Source: Shiraia sp. slf14
Lineage: Eukaryota > Ascomycota > Dothideomycetes > Pleosporales > Shiraiaceae
NCBI GenBank assembly: GCA_000498155.1
Contig: AXZN01000005.1
Coordinates: 620,001-684,000 of the forward strand
Length of the DNA: 64,000 bases
Direction: 5' to 3'
Shown here: positions 24,525 to 37,363 of the stretch, piece by piece
Position numbering within the stretch: position 1 is the first letter of the stretch
Layout: each line of letters begins with the position of its first letter
Made by a program: the position numbers and the translations under genes
The notes under the pieces: model-generated
The model's input: only the letters and a program-made list of their open reading frames with translations
Told to the model about the DNA's origin: nothing
Databases searched by the model: none

Positions 24525-25361
24525 TGCTGTGATCCCATAGACGTAAACCCTCGAGCAGAAAAAGCGGGAATTTATCAACCTGCCCTCGCCCGGCACAAGA
24601 CCGCTGATCAACCATCCCACAACCCAAACCCGCCCCCCAAAGCAATCAAGCTGCCCTCCACGCTCCATTGCAAACAGTCCCTTTTTGTGCTGTGCCAAAA
24701 CAATCAACACAAGTCTATCAGTTGCCTCTTCCATCAATTGCTGCCCTCTCATCCTTTCTTCTTTGTCGCTGGCGGGCCCACTCTCTGACGAATTACCGTC
24801 GTTGCCCGACGCTGTCCACCACCCACCCCGTTGCGACACGCATCCCTAAAGGCTCTCGCGACAACTGCCCCCTGCTACTCGACTGGGTAGCCTGCTTTTC
24901 TGCCTCTCCACACGCTGTGCTGCTTTTGAAACGCTCGAGCGTCTGCCACTCCGTCACTCGAGTCCGCAGTTGGCCCTACGCCCAATTTCGCTGGTTCAAT
25001 CGCCACGGGCCCTGCCTAGGATAGCTCAAGGATCGGCATACCGAAGGTTAATCATTACCTCTCCCGGCAAAACCACAGGACGGGTGTCCCCAGTGTCAGA
25101 CTCAAGTTCAAAAGCTCGCAGATCCCCAACTGCGATCGTCTGTCCCCACGTTTTGTCGAACCCTCCAACCTCACGTTTCAGTACCTGGATAATCCAAAGA
25201 GCTTGGGTGCTTACCACTGTTACACGCAACTCTTCTTTATTCCTCTTTTAATTGCCTTGCACATTCCTCATCGTCGCCATCGCCCCTCCATCTTTGTCGC
25301 CTCCTCCCCACCCCATATTCATACCAACCACATCCCTACCCACAACGCATCTCACATTACC
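24525..25361 (+). promoter_or_regulatory. ATG-free presumed long 5' leader of flbC
   Basis: After ATGs at 24515, 24518 and 24522, no ATG occurs on the plus strand until the start codon at 25362. That is 837 bases where about 8-13 would be expected by composition. The tract is pyrimidine-rich. The depletion fits a long 5' untranslated region kept free of upstream starts, with transcription beginning near 24.5 kb. Possible 5' UTR introns were not resolved. Confidence 0.55.
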
Positions 25362-26553
25362 ATGGCAATGGCAGTCGACAATCGTCAGCAGTCTCAACTC
25401 GGTAACATGGGTTACGACACCATGCGTTACCCAGCACCACCACACTTTACCAACCCATGGGTGTCAGCACCGGGAGCCGCGCAGCAGCAAATGTATGCCA
25501 CTTCCATTGCACCCAACGTATCAGCTGGTTTGGAGAGCGCCATCCCACGGCCCACTAGCATTGCCATCCCCTACCATGGCCTCGCTGTGACTGCTCCTCC
25601 GCTAGGACAAGGTATTACTCTCTCGGATGGCTCCTTCGGAACAGAACACTTACAAGATTTGTCGCAAGATCTCATGTCGCGTGGTTATACCAGTGGTTAC
25701 GCTACCTCTGCATCACCAAACAACCAAACGTATGCTCCCACTTCGGCTCCTTATTCTCAGGTGGAATATGGCAACACGGAAAGAAGCCCCTACACATATC
25801 AGGATGCTGCCCGTCGCTCCTCACATCCGTCAGTCCCCTCAGCATTCTATGAATCTCTGGAATCACAGCGACAGCGCCAAAGTTCCCTGGTTGACTTTAG
25901 CAGAATGAATACCCAACAACCCCCTCGCAACAGCTTCAGCGAGGCGCTCGACGCTAGCCGCAACATGGTCTCCCTGAGCCAGTCAGACATTACCCCGAGG
26001 AATATCTACGGCAGCCAGGGTACCAGCCGCAGCTCGACCGATTCTTACGGCTTCCCTTCCACCCACTCGGCACACTCGTCCATCTCCTCCGCAAGCTACG
26101 GCCATAACGGCTACTACGGTGGCGAGGGTTCTGTCACCGACTACAGTTCCGCCTCAGAGTCTGTCGACCTGACCAACTCACGAACCCTGCCCCGTCCCAG
26201 CGCCCTTTTGGGAGCCTCGATGCCTCCTGCGCCACAGTCGATGATGAGCCAATTCAGCTCCAAGGTATCATCAAGTTCGCAAAAGAAGCACAAGTGCAAG
26301 ATCTGTGACAAGCGCTTCACGCGCCCAAGCTCACTGCAAACGCACATGTACAGCCACACTGGAGAGAAGCGTATGTCTTTCAAGTTTTTTTTTTGACATC
26401 TTTATACTGAGTATACTAATTGGTTTTACAGCATTCGCATGTGAAGTTGAAGGATGCGGCCGCCACTTTTCTGTTGTCTCCAACCTGAGGAGACATCGCA
26501 AGGTCCACAAGAATGACGGCACCCAGGACCATCCATCGCCAGATGACTCTTGA
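25362..26553 (+). CDS. flbC: C2H2 zinc-finger transcription factor, FlbC type
   Basis: Exons 25362..26370 and 26432..26553 encode 376 residues. The first ~300 residues are Ser/Tyr/Pro-rich and disordered. The C-terminus carries two tandem C2H2 fingers: CKICDKRFTRPSSLQTHMYSH, linked by TGEKP to a second finger with CEVEGCGRHF and HRKVH. This finger pair and its C-terminal position match FlbC, an activator of asexual sporulation upstream of brlA in Aspergillus. FlbC is about 350 residues there. The intron (donor GTATGT, branch-like TACTAAT) splits the Pro of the linker. The ATG at 25362 sits in a strong context (ACCATGG), and the in-frame stretch upstream has no ATG. The function in this species is inferred from the finger sequence. 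Confidence 0.85.
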
Positions 26554-29500
26554 ATCATGTCCATCACCGGATGATCAACATAGCGATTCATAGCCCCGCG
26601 CATCTGTTGAGTTTCAACTTCACTGTTTGTTGTTTGAGATATCCCACGTCGCGTTTTCGCCGCAAAACGATATTAGACCAGGAGCTTTCACGAAAGGCAT
26701 GAGACGATTCTTCTTCTATCAGTCGTTGATATTGGGACCTTGAGATACCACTACCCGGCCTGGCTTGAGCATTGCGAAGCGGCCAACACGGCGTTTTTCC
26801 GGCGTTTATTTTGCACATTACGAGCACCGTTTGAGTTTTTTCCGCGGACGAGTTTGGCAGCTGCTCGTCCGCCCTGTACCAATACGCTTTTGAATTATCT
26901 GCTTTTGGAGGCTTTTGACATTTGTCATAGGGATCCTTTGATCCCTATCGCGTTGAGCATTTTGCGTTGTTTCGTCGCTTTCGACCCTTCTTTGCTCGTC
27001 ACAACCTTTGTCGTTGTGGCGTCATGGAGCATCACCATTCGCTATACCCTTTAATGTTTTTAGACTCTCTTTTAGCCAACCACCCGGTGGGAGGCCTCCG
27101 TGGTGGCTTGCATGACGTTTGTACTATAGTAGTTTTGTGGAGGCGCGTAGTATTACCCGGTAGAGCGCTAGGCTGGTTATTGTTGTACCTCGGGGGCTCA
27201 GACAGTTATTCTAGCAGTGGTACCGAATGACGCATTCTTAGATATGAATGGAATGCGTGTAATCACAGACCCTTGTATTGACATGCTGTCGGATTGTGTG
27301 CATGGTTTCTGATGCCTTGATGCAGTGCAAACCGACCAGATGAAAACAACAACTGACTGGCAACTGCACAGACTCAAGCCCTCAGCCCGGCCCATGACAC
27401 GGCCATCGTCATTTGCGTCTCTTGTCTGAAGCATAGAGTACCGGTCTTACACCCACAACGGCTCTCTTCGAGCGTTCCGCAAAATGCCATCACTGGCGTC
27501 CGGGTTCAGAGGGGCTTACGACACGGTTAGTGGCTTGGCATACATCATAAAGCATCAGACCCTTGCTAGCGGCTATGGACCCTGAAGATGCAACCTCCAC
27601 CGTCAGCACGCCCTAGGGACGCCTGCCCGGTGATGGTGGACGAGTGGTTTGTGGTTTGGATCCGCTCGGGCTTGCTCGACAATGCCATCACTGTACTTAT
27701 CTCGTACTTGCACAAAGCTGTGCTTGCTTTGCTGGCCATCTCCGGGCAAACGCTGCGTCGAATCGGAGACGCCATGCGTCCCGGTTAGTCAACAAGGCGC
27801 GCGCGCAAAGAGTGGGTTTCACGCTGGTGGTGGGAAATGCCACAAGCTGACAAGTCGGTCTTCTTTCTGCTCTTGGTAGGCTGGCCCCATACACACTACA
27901 CACAGTACGGATTACGCGACTTTGATTGAGTGGACTTGATGACGAGACACGGCAGTCTTGTAACATAGTACCTACCACTTATTGACATGCCATTTTCATT
28001 TCTCCAATAGTCATCGACATATAGCAAGTGGGTCGGCCTTGCTGATGGGCGATGCGAGATTAGATCTCCAGGCGAGGGATGGGGGGATAATGGCTGCGAC
28101 TGACCGTTAGATGTGGACAAAGCGTCTGTTTGTTGCTTCCATCAAGAGCAAAAGATCGACCCAAAGCCAAAAGGGACGCGACAACTTGCAGCAATGCGAA
28201 ACACAAGGCTGAGCTCTCTTTGACGGGCGGGCCGTGGTACAGCAGAATCAAGTCAAGTGTTTAGGCGAAACCACAGCACATGCGGTTGGTTGAAATTTTT
28301 TCCCTTCATTCTTCTTTCGTTCTTTCTGCTACTTTTTGCGGCTTACTTGCCACCACAAGCATGACATTCGGCCCCTTTTGAAACCGCTTCGCGCCATCAA
28401 GCTACTACAAGCATGTGTCTGTCCAGCACGCTGTTTTCACCGGCCACAGAGAGACCGGGGGGAGGGAAGAGGGGCCTTGTGAAAGTTCACACTCCACTAG
28501 ACCATTTCATAATAACGCCGGCAATTGTGCCTTTGGTCTGGCACAGCTTGGGAACAGTCCAGTAAAACATGAGGAGCCTGAATCAAGCGTCTTCAGACCA
28601 TGGTTTACCCTGTTCCTCTCCCCTTGTCCCTTTACTCGCTCACTCCAAACTGCAAGTCCAAGCGCTCGTTCGTGGTTGGAATATACTTTTTGGAGGCGGC
28701 GGTCAGCAAAAAAAAAGAAAAATGCAAGGTTGGTAGGTCGTTGTAGTGGGTGTGCCAGACCTCCCTGAACACACATGCGAAGAGCTGAGCACCGCACATG
28801 CGCTACCCTATTCTTCCCTAAGCACATAAGCACAGACTCCCATGTCTCTGTGTGAGCATGTGTGTGTGTTTGCATGCAGCCACGCTACCGTCGTCTCAAG
28901 CGCTGACGAATAAAGCGGCATCTCTTTGCCTTGGGGGAAATCCTGACCTAATTCCTTTGATTATTCCCACCGTCTTGCGAGGTACTCGACAAATGGGCAA
29001 TCAATGCATCCACCTCACTAGCCCAATCATTTTCCTCAGGCTTACTTTTCTCCCCTCGTGATTACACACCATGTACGTGGGGAAACGAGAAGACGAAGAA
29101 AAGCTATGGTGCAGCGGGTAAGTACTACCCGGCAAGGTCATGGGCTCTCTTGGGTATGTGTATCTGACCATGTGCGCGCCCAGCGGGCGCGCAATATACA
29201 GTACATATTATTAACAAGAACAAATGCAAAATGCAGTTTGTTGCGCGGCTGTCTGTTGCGTCAGTGCGGGGACGCCTTGTCGTCACCCGCAATCTATGCA
29301 AACAAACAGAGTTTATACTACCTACCCTATCACCCGAGCGTGCCAGTCAAAATCCAACTCGTGAATAATATTGCCCCTCCCCCTTCTTCCCGAAACCAAG
29401 ACTGTTCCCTGGGGATGGGGGAATTGGCACCATAACACACAGTGCGGCAATACGAAGTTGACAAAACTTTATATCATCGGTCGCCGTCGCCGCCGCCGCC

Positions 29501-30299
29501 GCCGCCGCGTGCTGCATATCTCCACTCACACACTCACACAGTACATGCACCGCATGCAAAGTGCACGCTGCAGAAAGGAACGGACAAGTGCTGAGGCATG
29601 AAAAAATTTCCCCTCGCTGGCTTTTGTCAAATCATGCGGCAATACACAGACTTGGAATTTGTTGCCTACCCGCCACTCAGAACTACTACATGCATGATAC
29701 ATGGCTGCCAAGCAGCGGAACCGCTCCTTCAGCTGGCTGTTGTTGCCTCAGCCATTCGCAGGGCCCAATGCGAAATGCAACAACTGAACATGGTCGGGCT
29801 TTCCCTTACCGTACATACATCTCCACCCCTCCCCCTCTCTCTCTGCTCACGCAACGCCCTCGCCGATGCACTGTCATCCAACGACAGCACACCAGTGCAG
29901 TAAGCGAGCTTTTCTTATTGAACATGGTACAGCATCCAGAAATCCATCACGAGTCCTTTGCACCCTTGACCACACCCCACCAAACACACCCCATCCCTGT
30001 AATACTCTTTCTTCCGCTCCACCCTCCCACGTTTGAGGATGCTGGTTTACCCTCTACTCGCCCTCAAATGCCATAGGTCACGGAGCACAGCGGCTCTCTT
30101 GCTCATAATTGCAGTCCTTCCTTTTCTGTTGTTGTAAGACGGGATTTCCTTTGGGGTGGAAAACGTCTCAAGAATCCATGTACGGAGGGGCGCGCAACCT
30201 TCAATCTCCGTGTTGCAAGCCATGCTTTTAATGTTCCACCAGTCCGGTGGCCTGGTCCATGGTCTTCTTTCATAATCACACCTTGGCCTTTTTGATGCC
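26554..30299. other. 3.7 kb non-coding tract between flbC and EAF6
   Basis: This is the 3' flank of flbC followed by low-complexity DNA, with a (GCC)n run at 29,482-29,509 and TG/CA-rich stretches near 28,850 and 29,520. The two genes are convergent. No frame here shows family features or sensible exon structure. Confidence 0.5.
29482..29509 (+). repeat. GCC trinucleotide run
   Basis: About nine GCC/CGC triplets with one early interruption (GTC), in non-coding DNA between flbC and EAF6. Confidence 0.85.
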
Positions 30300-30973
30300 T
30301 CATTCTCGTCCATACGAGATCTTTTGTCGCTTGGCTAGCTTGCCATCGTCCTCGTCATCGTCAACTACCTTTTTCTTCTTGCTTCCTCCACCGGCTTTGA
30401 GTGTTCCGTTGGTGGGCTGGCTCGATTCGCGTGTGGGGAATGATGAGGTAGGTGTAGGTGCGTGTGACGGCGTTGCCGAACCGGGAGTGGAAGATTCCTA
30501 CAACAGAGCAGGTCAATATGCGGTTCAATCAACCTCGCAGCCTGCCTTCTGGCAGCCCATCTCAGCGACGTACCCTCAAAAAGCTTGTAGAACTCCGACT
30601 GAATATCCTGTCTGCATCGTTGATGGGAGCTTTGCGCCGTGTAGCTGTTCCCGCGCCACCTGTTGTAGTTGTGGTTGCTGCGCCTTTGATATAGTTGTCG
30701 AATCCTTTGATGATGTTGCCGGCGCTGGTCTCTTCGAGGTAGGTCGTCTCGCCGCGCAAGATGCTTTCTTCGAGTTGGAGCTGCATGTAAAGGTAAGCGC
30801 CAAGTCGACGTCGAGTACGTCACTTGGGATGGACTGACCAGGTTGTTGTCAATGATTCTTTTCTTCTGTAACGACTCGCGCAAGTCGCGTCGCAACCGCT
30901 CGTAGTATGGCATGCCGCGCGAGGCATCAGATGTCGCGTCTTTGGTGCCTGCTGGGGGCGCATTCTCCGCCAT
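30300..30973 (-). CDS. EAF6: Chromatin modification protein EAF6 (NuA4 subunit)
   Basis: Exons 30839..30973, 30574..30780 and 30300..30497 give 179 residues. The N-terminal half is a coiled coil, with RGMPYYERLRRDLRESLQKK and then LQLEESILRGETTYLEETSA. The signature GNIIKGFDNYIKG follows, and the Ser/Thr/Pro-rich tail ends in a Lys-rich nuclear-type segment with KLAKRQKISYGRE. Eaf6 is a small shared subunit of the NuA4 (and in animals MOZ/HBO1) histone acetyltransferase complexes. All splice junctions are phase 0, with donors GTCAGT and GTACGT. The gene is divergent from TFIIS across 366 bases. Confidence 0.93.
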
Positions 30974-31339
30974 GTCGCGATTTTTGTCTGGAATTTGGGA
31001 TCGGAATTGGTTGGTTGTCTTTAAGTAGGTTGTGTAGCAAAGGGTGGTCGTTAGCAATGTTCAAGCCTGTCGGCTGTGGTTACTTTGATGGATTGCTCTG
31101 GAAGTGAGCTGCAGCGCGGAGGTTAGCGCGGCTTGGCAAGCTCTGGCCCTTTCGCAGGAAACAACAGCTCTTGAAGCAGTCAACGTCAGTAGGACTATAG
31201 CTCCCCACCATCCAACTCGTTTACCCGCCACCGTAGCAACTTGCTTGCTGTCGCATAGTCGTCTGGACTTTCCGTACACATTCAACTCACCTCGGCTCCC
31301 CACGCGACTACCTCCCCGCGCCTACTCCCCACTCTCACT
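30974..31339. promoter_or_regulatory. Shared divergent promoter EAF6 / TFIIS
   Basis: 366 bases separate the two divergent start codons, so the region must hold both promoters and leaders. No specific factor site is claimed. Confidence 0.6.
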
Positions 31340-32296
31340 ATGGCCATGGACGCCAAAGAAATCGAACTTCGCGGAAAGGCCATCGGCAAGGCCATGCAAG
31401 AGAATGAGCCCAGCTCTTCTCTGCTGAAGCTACTTGGCGACCTCAAAACAGGTGTTCACGCGACCGAAGACCTCTTGCGACAGACGCGAATCGGTGTTAC
31501 CATCAACCGGCTACGAACACACAAGGACCCCGCTGTACAAAAGCTTGCTGCAGAACTCGTGTCAAAATGGAGGGACGAAGTTAAGAAAGGTCCAAAGAAA
31601 GGCACTCCGAGCAAACCCGCGAATGGTAGCGCATCTCCTGCACCTCCGCCATCAGGCACCGCATCTCCGGCTCCCAGTCAAACGAAGAAGAAGCACGATG
31701 TAGCTCCAGATAAGCGCAACCACAAGACCGACAAGGTGAAATATCAAGTTACTGGAAACGAGGCACGCGACAATTGTGTCAGGCTGATGTATGACGGCCT
31801 GGCTTTCATGAGCGAAGCGCGTAAGTAAAGGCACGTGAGCTATTTTTTAACTTTTTCTAAACCATCTATAGTACCCGAAGAAATCATCACCGTAGCCAAA
31901 GCAGTCGAAGCCGCAGCTTACGCAAATGCCGGAAGCATCAACGAAGCCTACAAGGTCAAAATGCGCTCGCTATTCCAAAATCTGAAGAACAAGTCAAATC
32001 CCGCGCTCCGCAAAGACGTCTTCTCCGGCAAGATCCAACCAAAGAGATTCGTAGTCATGACACACGATGAGATGAAGTCGGATTCCCGCCGCGCCGAGGA
32101 TGAGAAGCTGGAGAAGGAAAACATGAACCAAGCCATGGTGGCGCAGGTCGAAAAGTCCATCTCAAAAGAATTCCAGTGCGGCAAGTGCAAGCAGAAGATG
32201 GTGTCGTACAGCCAGGCCCAAACGAGATCTGCCGACGAACCGATGACGACATTCTGCGAGTGCATGAATTGCGGCAATCGGTGGAAGTTCTCTTAG
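31340..32296 (+). CDS. DST1: Transcription elongation factor TFIIS
   Basis: Exons 31340..31820 and 31872..32296 encode 301 residues, the usual TFIIS length. Domain I (LW-type helical bundle) covers about residues 5-80. A Pro/Ser/Lys linker leads to domain II from about residue 140 (ARDNCVRLMYDGLAF). The C-terminal zinc ribbon has CGKC near residue 270 and CMNCGNRWKFS at the end. The invariant QTRSADEPMT hairpin with the Asp-Glu pair stimulates RNA cleavage by backtracked RNA polymerase II. The intron (31821..31871, donor GTAAGT) splits a Leu codon within domain II. ATG 31340 was chosen; a second in-frame ATG two codons on is equally possible. Confidence 0.96.
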
Positions 32297-32971
32297 AAAC
32301 GTAGAAATGGAGTTGAAGCAACAGAACCATGCTGCCAATACGATTGTGCAGTAAAAGCAGGTTGTTGCTGTGTGTGTGTACCACTGCTGGAGTTATCTTT
32401 TCCGTGGAAAATGGAGCGGGCGTTTTTGCAAAACGGGCATGCGAGCGGCGTCGGGCTACAGTGTGCTTCTTTGCCTTTTCTTTCCCCTTTACCTTATATT
32501 TCTATTCTTCTTCTCCGGCAACGACGGCGGCGATTCTTACTACTACTCCCCTGAGAATCCTTATATTGTAGATGTTCTTGGAGACGATTTGGAAGTCTTC
32601 CTGGATCATTACCTTTCTTCTATTCAAGTATGATTGGCACACTGGTGCTCAGATCTTTTGGCGGGAAAAAGTAAAGTCCAGCTCAATTTAATGCCAGTAC
32701 GCGGTTACATGATTTCATGTTCTCTTGGTGGAAGTGACTGTCATTCTTGAACACGACCTCTTACGAGCATGAAAAGCAGGCTGATATGGAGACGAAGTGA
32801 ACCGTTCGACATTTCACAAAGATCTTTATTTAACCGACCAGTAAGGATGGTATGATTGGTCATATATTAAGAATATCTCTAGTCACATGAAAGCATTCCA
32901 CCTGCTTCATAGCAAAAAAAGTACCATGATGCTTCTTGTCTTAATTACTTGTTAATGTTTGACTGCTCCAT
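32297..32971. other. Intergenic between convergent TFIIS and PX-protein genes
   Basis: A 675-base, T-rich 3' flank of both genes. No coding feature seen. Confidence 0.5.
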
Positions 32972-35900
32972 CTATTGAGCAAGCACGCCTCTCAGCATAC
33001 TGACAAAGCTGGGGCTGAGTTTATACAATTCTACAATTGGAGGCTTCTTGGGCTCTCCCGCTTTCCGCCTCAGCTTCTCTGCTGTCAATGCACGCTTCTT
33101 TCGCTCTGCTTCGATGGGGTCTGCAATATCTTCGTCATCCTCGTCCTCGTCAACGTCAGAGTCAGTTGCATCGTCGTCGAGTTCGAGATCTTGAAGATCC
33201 ATCTACAAATATCATCAGTACCGAAAAAAAATTGGACGATGGCTAGGAGAAGTACATACCGCGTTCAATCCAAAATCGCTCGACTTGAAGCCTGCAATTC
33301 CACCTCCCATCATATGGTCGGTCTCATCCCCTCCACTGGCCATTTTCTGTCTAGTCTTGTCTGCATGCCACTTCTTTCTGGCTGTTTGCCATTTGATCAA
33401 GCTGTTGATTTCTTTGATAGCTTTGTTCTTGTCGATAACGTTCGAGTCTGAGCCGCCCTGGAACAAAGCATTCATATCAAGCTTGCCGCCGCCACCGGGC
33501 CCATGTCTCAAAAATTCAAGGATACCTTCTAGCCAGCCCATGAGCTTATCAAACAATCCATTGTCGTGGATGTGTACTTCATGGACGAACTTGTAGAAAT
33601 TATCCTCGTGGCGTGCACACAGGTCGATGAAGGCCTGGACAGTCTGATTAGGATCCGCGGATATCTCTTGTCTTTGACACGCTTCAATTGTTTTGATAAT
33701 GTCATCCACGAACATGGCAAAATCGGTGATGCTGTTGTATACGTTCGCCGACTTGTACACACGAACAAGGGGCTCGTAAAAGATGGTGAAGAGATCTCTG
33801 AAAAGTTGTAATGTGGTAGGCTGCAATGATTTTAGTATGGTTCCTGAATGAGATACAATATGCTTTACCTCTTCAATGATCTGTAGCATCATGAGCTTAT
33901 CGCGCTGTCGTAGGCAGAGCTTAAGATATTGCTTGAGGTGAGCAAACAGTTCGGCCCCTTGGCGAAGCTCTTTATCTATTGCAATGTTTGCATTTGCACT
34001 TGTTGTGAGATTGCTGCGACTACTGGTTTTCCTGCTCAAGCGTCCTGGTTTCGTATTTTCGACTGCAGCATTCCATGCCACGTAGGCATTGAACACTTTT
34101 TCCACTTGTTGAGAGCTCAGCTCCGGCTTGAAGAAATCTGACCGAAGTATCGTCACTACGACATCGACGTTATCATCGAGTGCCTCCTGTCGCAGCACAG
34201 TTTTAACGTCTTCATCTGCCTGGACATATGCTTTGATCTTGGCGCATAACACTTCGTCCTTGATTTTGGTAGTGCCGAGCGTGTCTAATGATTTTTGGAC
34301 TGAGTTGACGCCATCGTGAATCGCCATTCCGAAGATACGTTGCAACAGAGAACGGGCACCGAATGGCTGTGCTAGGAACAAATCTAAAACACCACTCATG
34401 ACGGCTGCAGGGTTGGCAATCCTGATGACATTCTTCAGCACACCGTAGGGAACAAGGGAGTGTATCCGTTTCAGTTGGGCAAACAATTCCGGTGAGTTAT
34501 CTTCGGCCAAGAAGAGGTGGTAAATGGTAGCTGCCACTTCAATCCGCAGCCATTCGGCGAACTTTTGGTACTCTGGCTTCAGTTCCTTGATGGTGTTTTT
34601 GACCCTGATTTCTTGGAAAAGGTTAGTTAGTCCATTGGCTTCTACGATTTCTCTCCTGAACTTCTCCATGTGTATGTCAAGCTCTGCTGCACGTGCTCGA
34701 GCCACTTCATAAAATTGTTTCTGTTCCTGGATACGCTTTGCATCCATGTCTTCTCTTCTTTCTATATCTTCCATCTCCTCTTCATTCACTTCAATGGGGT
34801 CGCGCGTTAAGAAATCTGACATGGCGTTGGACTGAGCAATCCTTTCGTTACTCAGGAAGTTCCGAAGGAACGCGCGAAGAGATACGCGCTGTTCTTCCCT
34901 GTAAAGTTTACGGGCCGGTTTGGTAGCCAAATTCTCGCCAGAAGCTCGAGGTGAATTCTTTCCTAAAGATGTCTGCGAACTATTTCTCTTGTGAGACCCA
35001 CCGAAGATATAACTTCGCAAGCCTCCACTGCTGCTGCTGTTTTCATATGGTTCAGGTGGCGGTTCTTGTGTAGATACTGATGAAATTGAGCTAACGTCGT
35101 CGTCATCTACGCTTGATGATTGAAGGAGACCATCTTTCTTGTTCTTTCGTGGAAGGGGTGGTAGCACTTTCCCTGGGAGTTCCAATCGTATTCTCTTGTG
35201 TAGTTGCACAAAGTCTGCGTATCGGCGGCCGACGTAGAAGTCTTTATCTTCGCCTTGCTTGACGCGAATCAGGTATTCCTAAAGAAAGGTTTCCGTTAGC
35301 TAGCATAGGGGCATGAGAATAGGCGGACGTACTGCATGTGTATGGTATCGCAAATGCTTTTTGACTGATGTGGTTCGCACACCTGCAACATTGACGTCCC
35401 AGCCGTTAATGAAGTGGCCGCTCGGCGCATTCATGGTCAGGCCTTTCTCGTTCGCCTGTCGATCGACAACCTCCATCTCGGCGAAGCGTATCCTCTCTTC
35501 ATATCCAGATGCAGTAGGCACACCAGAGACCATCATGAGCTCGACCAGTTTATGCGCCTTTAAAGCTAACTTGCGGCGTTTTGTTTCCTCGAGCCGGTCT
35601 TCTGAGGATGAGATGTCCTTACTAGCAAAGGACTCGAGGAACTGCAATGGCACACTTGTCAGCTTTTGTGTCATGATAGACCAGCAGATGCGCTACATAC
35701 TACTTGTAGCTTATCCTGCCAAAACTCCTTTTCCTTGGCCTTGTCTAAAAATGGGAAATTGCGAATATGGTGGACGAATATATAACGAAGAATGGGTAGC
35801 TCCGAGTCTTCGGGCGCAACTTCGCCGGCATCAGAACGGAAAGGCGCACCAAACCTCTGCAAGGCGGTGGGGGTATTGAGCTCAGAAATTTCATATTGAG

Positions 35901-36200
35901 TCTGCTGGGAGATGAGTTCACGCTTGAGATCTATGCGCGGTTAGAGTGTCTTGATCACACGAAGTTGCATTGGAGTGGGGGCGTACAATGCTCTTGCTTG
36001 CCCGTCAAAATAGAGCCTTCTGGTGGGACCGACACCAGGGAGAATTTAGAATAGCTTGTGTCTGCGCGCGATAAAGTAGCCGGGCGCTCAGTGTCTTGCG
36101 CATTGGGGTCATCAGAAGCTGAGATTGGCGGCTGGGTGGGCGCTGTAGTGGGCTCCAAGCTGCCGTTGAGCTTGATGGAGGGAGGGGTACTGGTCGCCAT
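32972..36200 (-). CDS. PX-domain protein with PX-associated and DUF3818-type regions
   Basis: Five exons (35987..36200, 35701..35930, 35333..35641, 33260..35278, 32972..33202) give 1,000 residues. The N-terminal ~75-250 region looks like the PX-associated (PXB) domain: LKRELISQQTQYEISELNTP, LPILRYIFVHHIRNFPFL, then a Leu-rich helix. The PX domain starts at exon 4 with EYLIRVKQGEDKDFYVGRRYADF, whose Arg-Arg-Tyr binds phosphoinositide, followed by LPPLPRK. A long Asp/Ser insert separates this from its C-terminal part. The rest (~370-900) is a helical DUF3818-like region, and the tail is acidic and then Lys-rich. The architecture matches yeast YPR097W (Lec1), a phosphoinositide-binding protein linked to lipid and sterol handling. 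Function here is inferred from architecture only. Confidence 0.88.
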
Positions 36201-37363
36201 GGTGGGCTAGTTGACAGTACAAACACAGGGTGCAAAGGTGTTGAACAAGGCGATCCTCCCAACAGGCACACAAAAGATTGGGTGGCAGGTTATAAGAAGT
36301 CCTGCGCGGGGATGCTCAGTCAAGAAAGGTTGACGCGTGGAGTATGACGGAGCTTTGTCGCGCTGTGGCTGTTGCTGAGGCTGAAGGCCGAGTCTGGCGC
36401 CGAGTAGACAAAGAACAGGGAAGAGGGAATTAGCAAGCGGAGCCGTGGAACATGTACACGAGCAGGAAAAGCGTTCAGCAAAGGCTGATTCGGCGCAGGT
36501 CAGCACTGAAGCCAAAGAGGGCGCGTGGAGAAAGTGGCAGCCACAGGCAAGTGACGCAACGTGCATAATGGCGCAGTCTTAGGCGCAGCACTCGCAGGCC
36601 TGTCCCAGCGATCCACACACCGCATCCGCGCATGCGCAAGGAAGCCACGGCATGTGCATGACTTGGCAGCAAACCGAAATATTCTTTTTTTGGGGGTTTG
36701 TTTGCTCTGTGAATTCTCGTGCATCGCTGGGGTCCTGGCTGTTGCGAATGCTGGGCTTCATCCATGGAGGAACACGCCCAAAGCAGTAATTCCCGCATCG
36801 CAGCTGCCCCTCGTTCCGCAAGCATCCCAACCCGCTGCTCGTCCATCTCCATGCTCGACTTGCCATGTACGTCGCTGTCTTGGCCAAGTCAATATCTTGT
36901 CTCGGCATCGCAGTACTACACACCTTGACCTCCCTTGACCAAGGAACTCTGCCGATTTTTTGCCTTCTGGCCAGCTCAGAATCGCTTCTCCGTCAGTGCC
37001 CCAAGACCACACTCCTGAACAGGATAGCGTCTCGTAAACCAACGCTTACCGGCATGTCACCTGCACCATCTTCCAAAAATGACACACTCGTCAATAACTG
37101 GACTCTTCAGTTTGCTCTGGTATTCTGCTTGGACTTGCAGGAAGAATAAAATCCTATACATGCTACAAAGACACATAGTGAACATGATACCCCATAATGG
37201 AAAATTAAATGACGCCTCCTCCCTCAGAGTTACCTTTGCCAAGCGGCACATCGTAGAGACAGTCTTGCACACCAAGGGAATGACTCCTAACCGAACGCCA
37301 GCCCTATGACTTTGCCATGCAGCACTTGGCACCTCTCCATAATTTGCTCCTTACAACCATCTA
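36201..37363. other. Intergenic: PX-protein promoter and SERRATE 3' flank
   Basis: A 1.16 kb gap. The first 250 bases upstream of the PX gene contain no start codon in its sense. No protein-like frame was recognised elsewhere in it. Confidence 0.5.

Noticed and set aside
25203..25361. In-frame extension upstream of the flbC start
   Set aside because: Open but without any ATG; the ATG at 25,362 has a strong context.
26740..27054. 104-codon frame after flbC
   Set aside because: Lies in the presumed 3' UTR, low-information composition, no domain.
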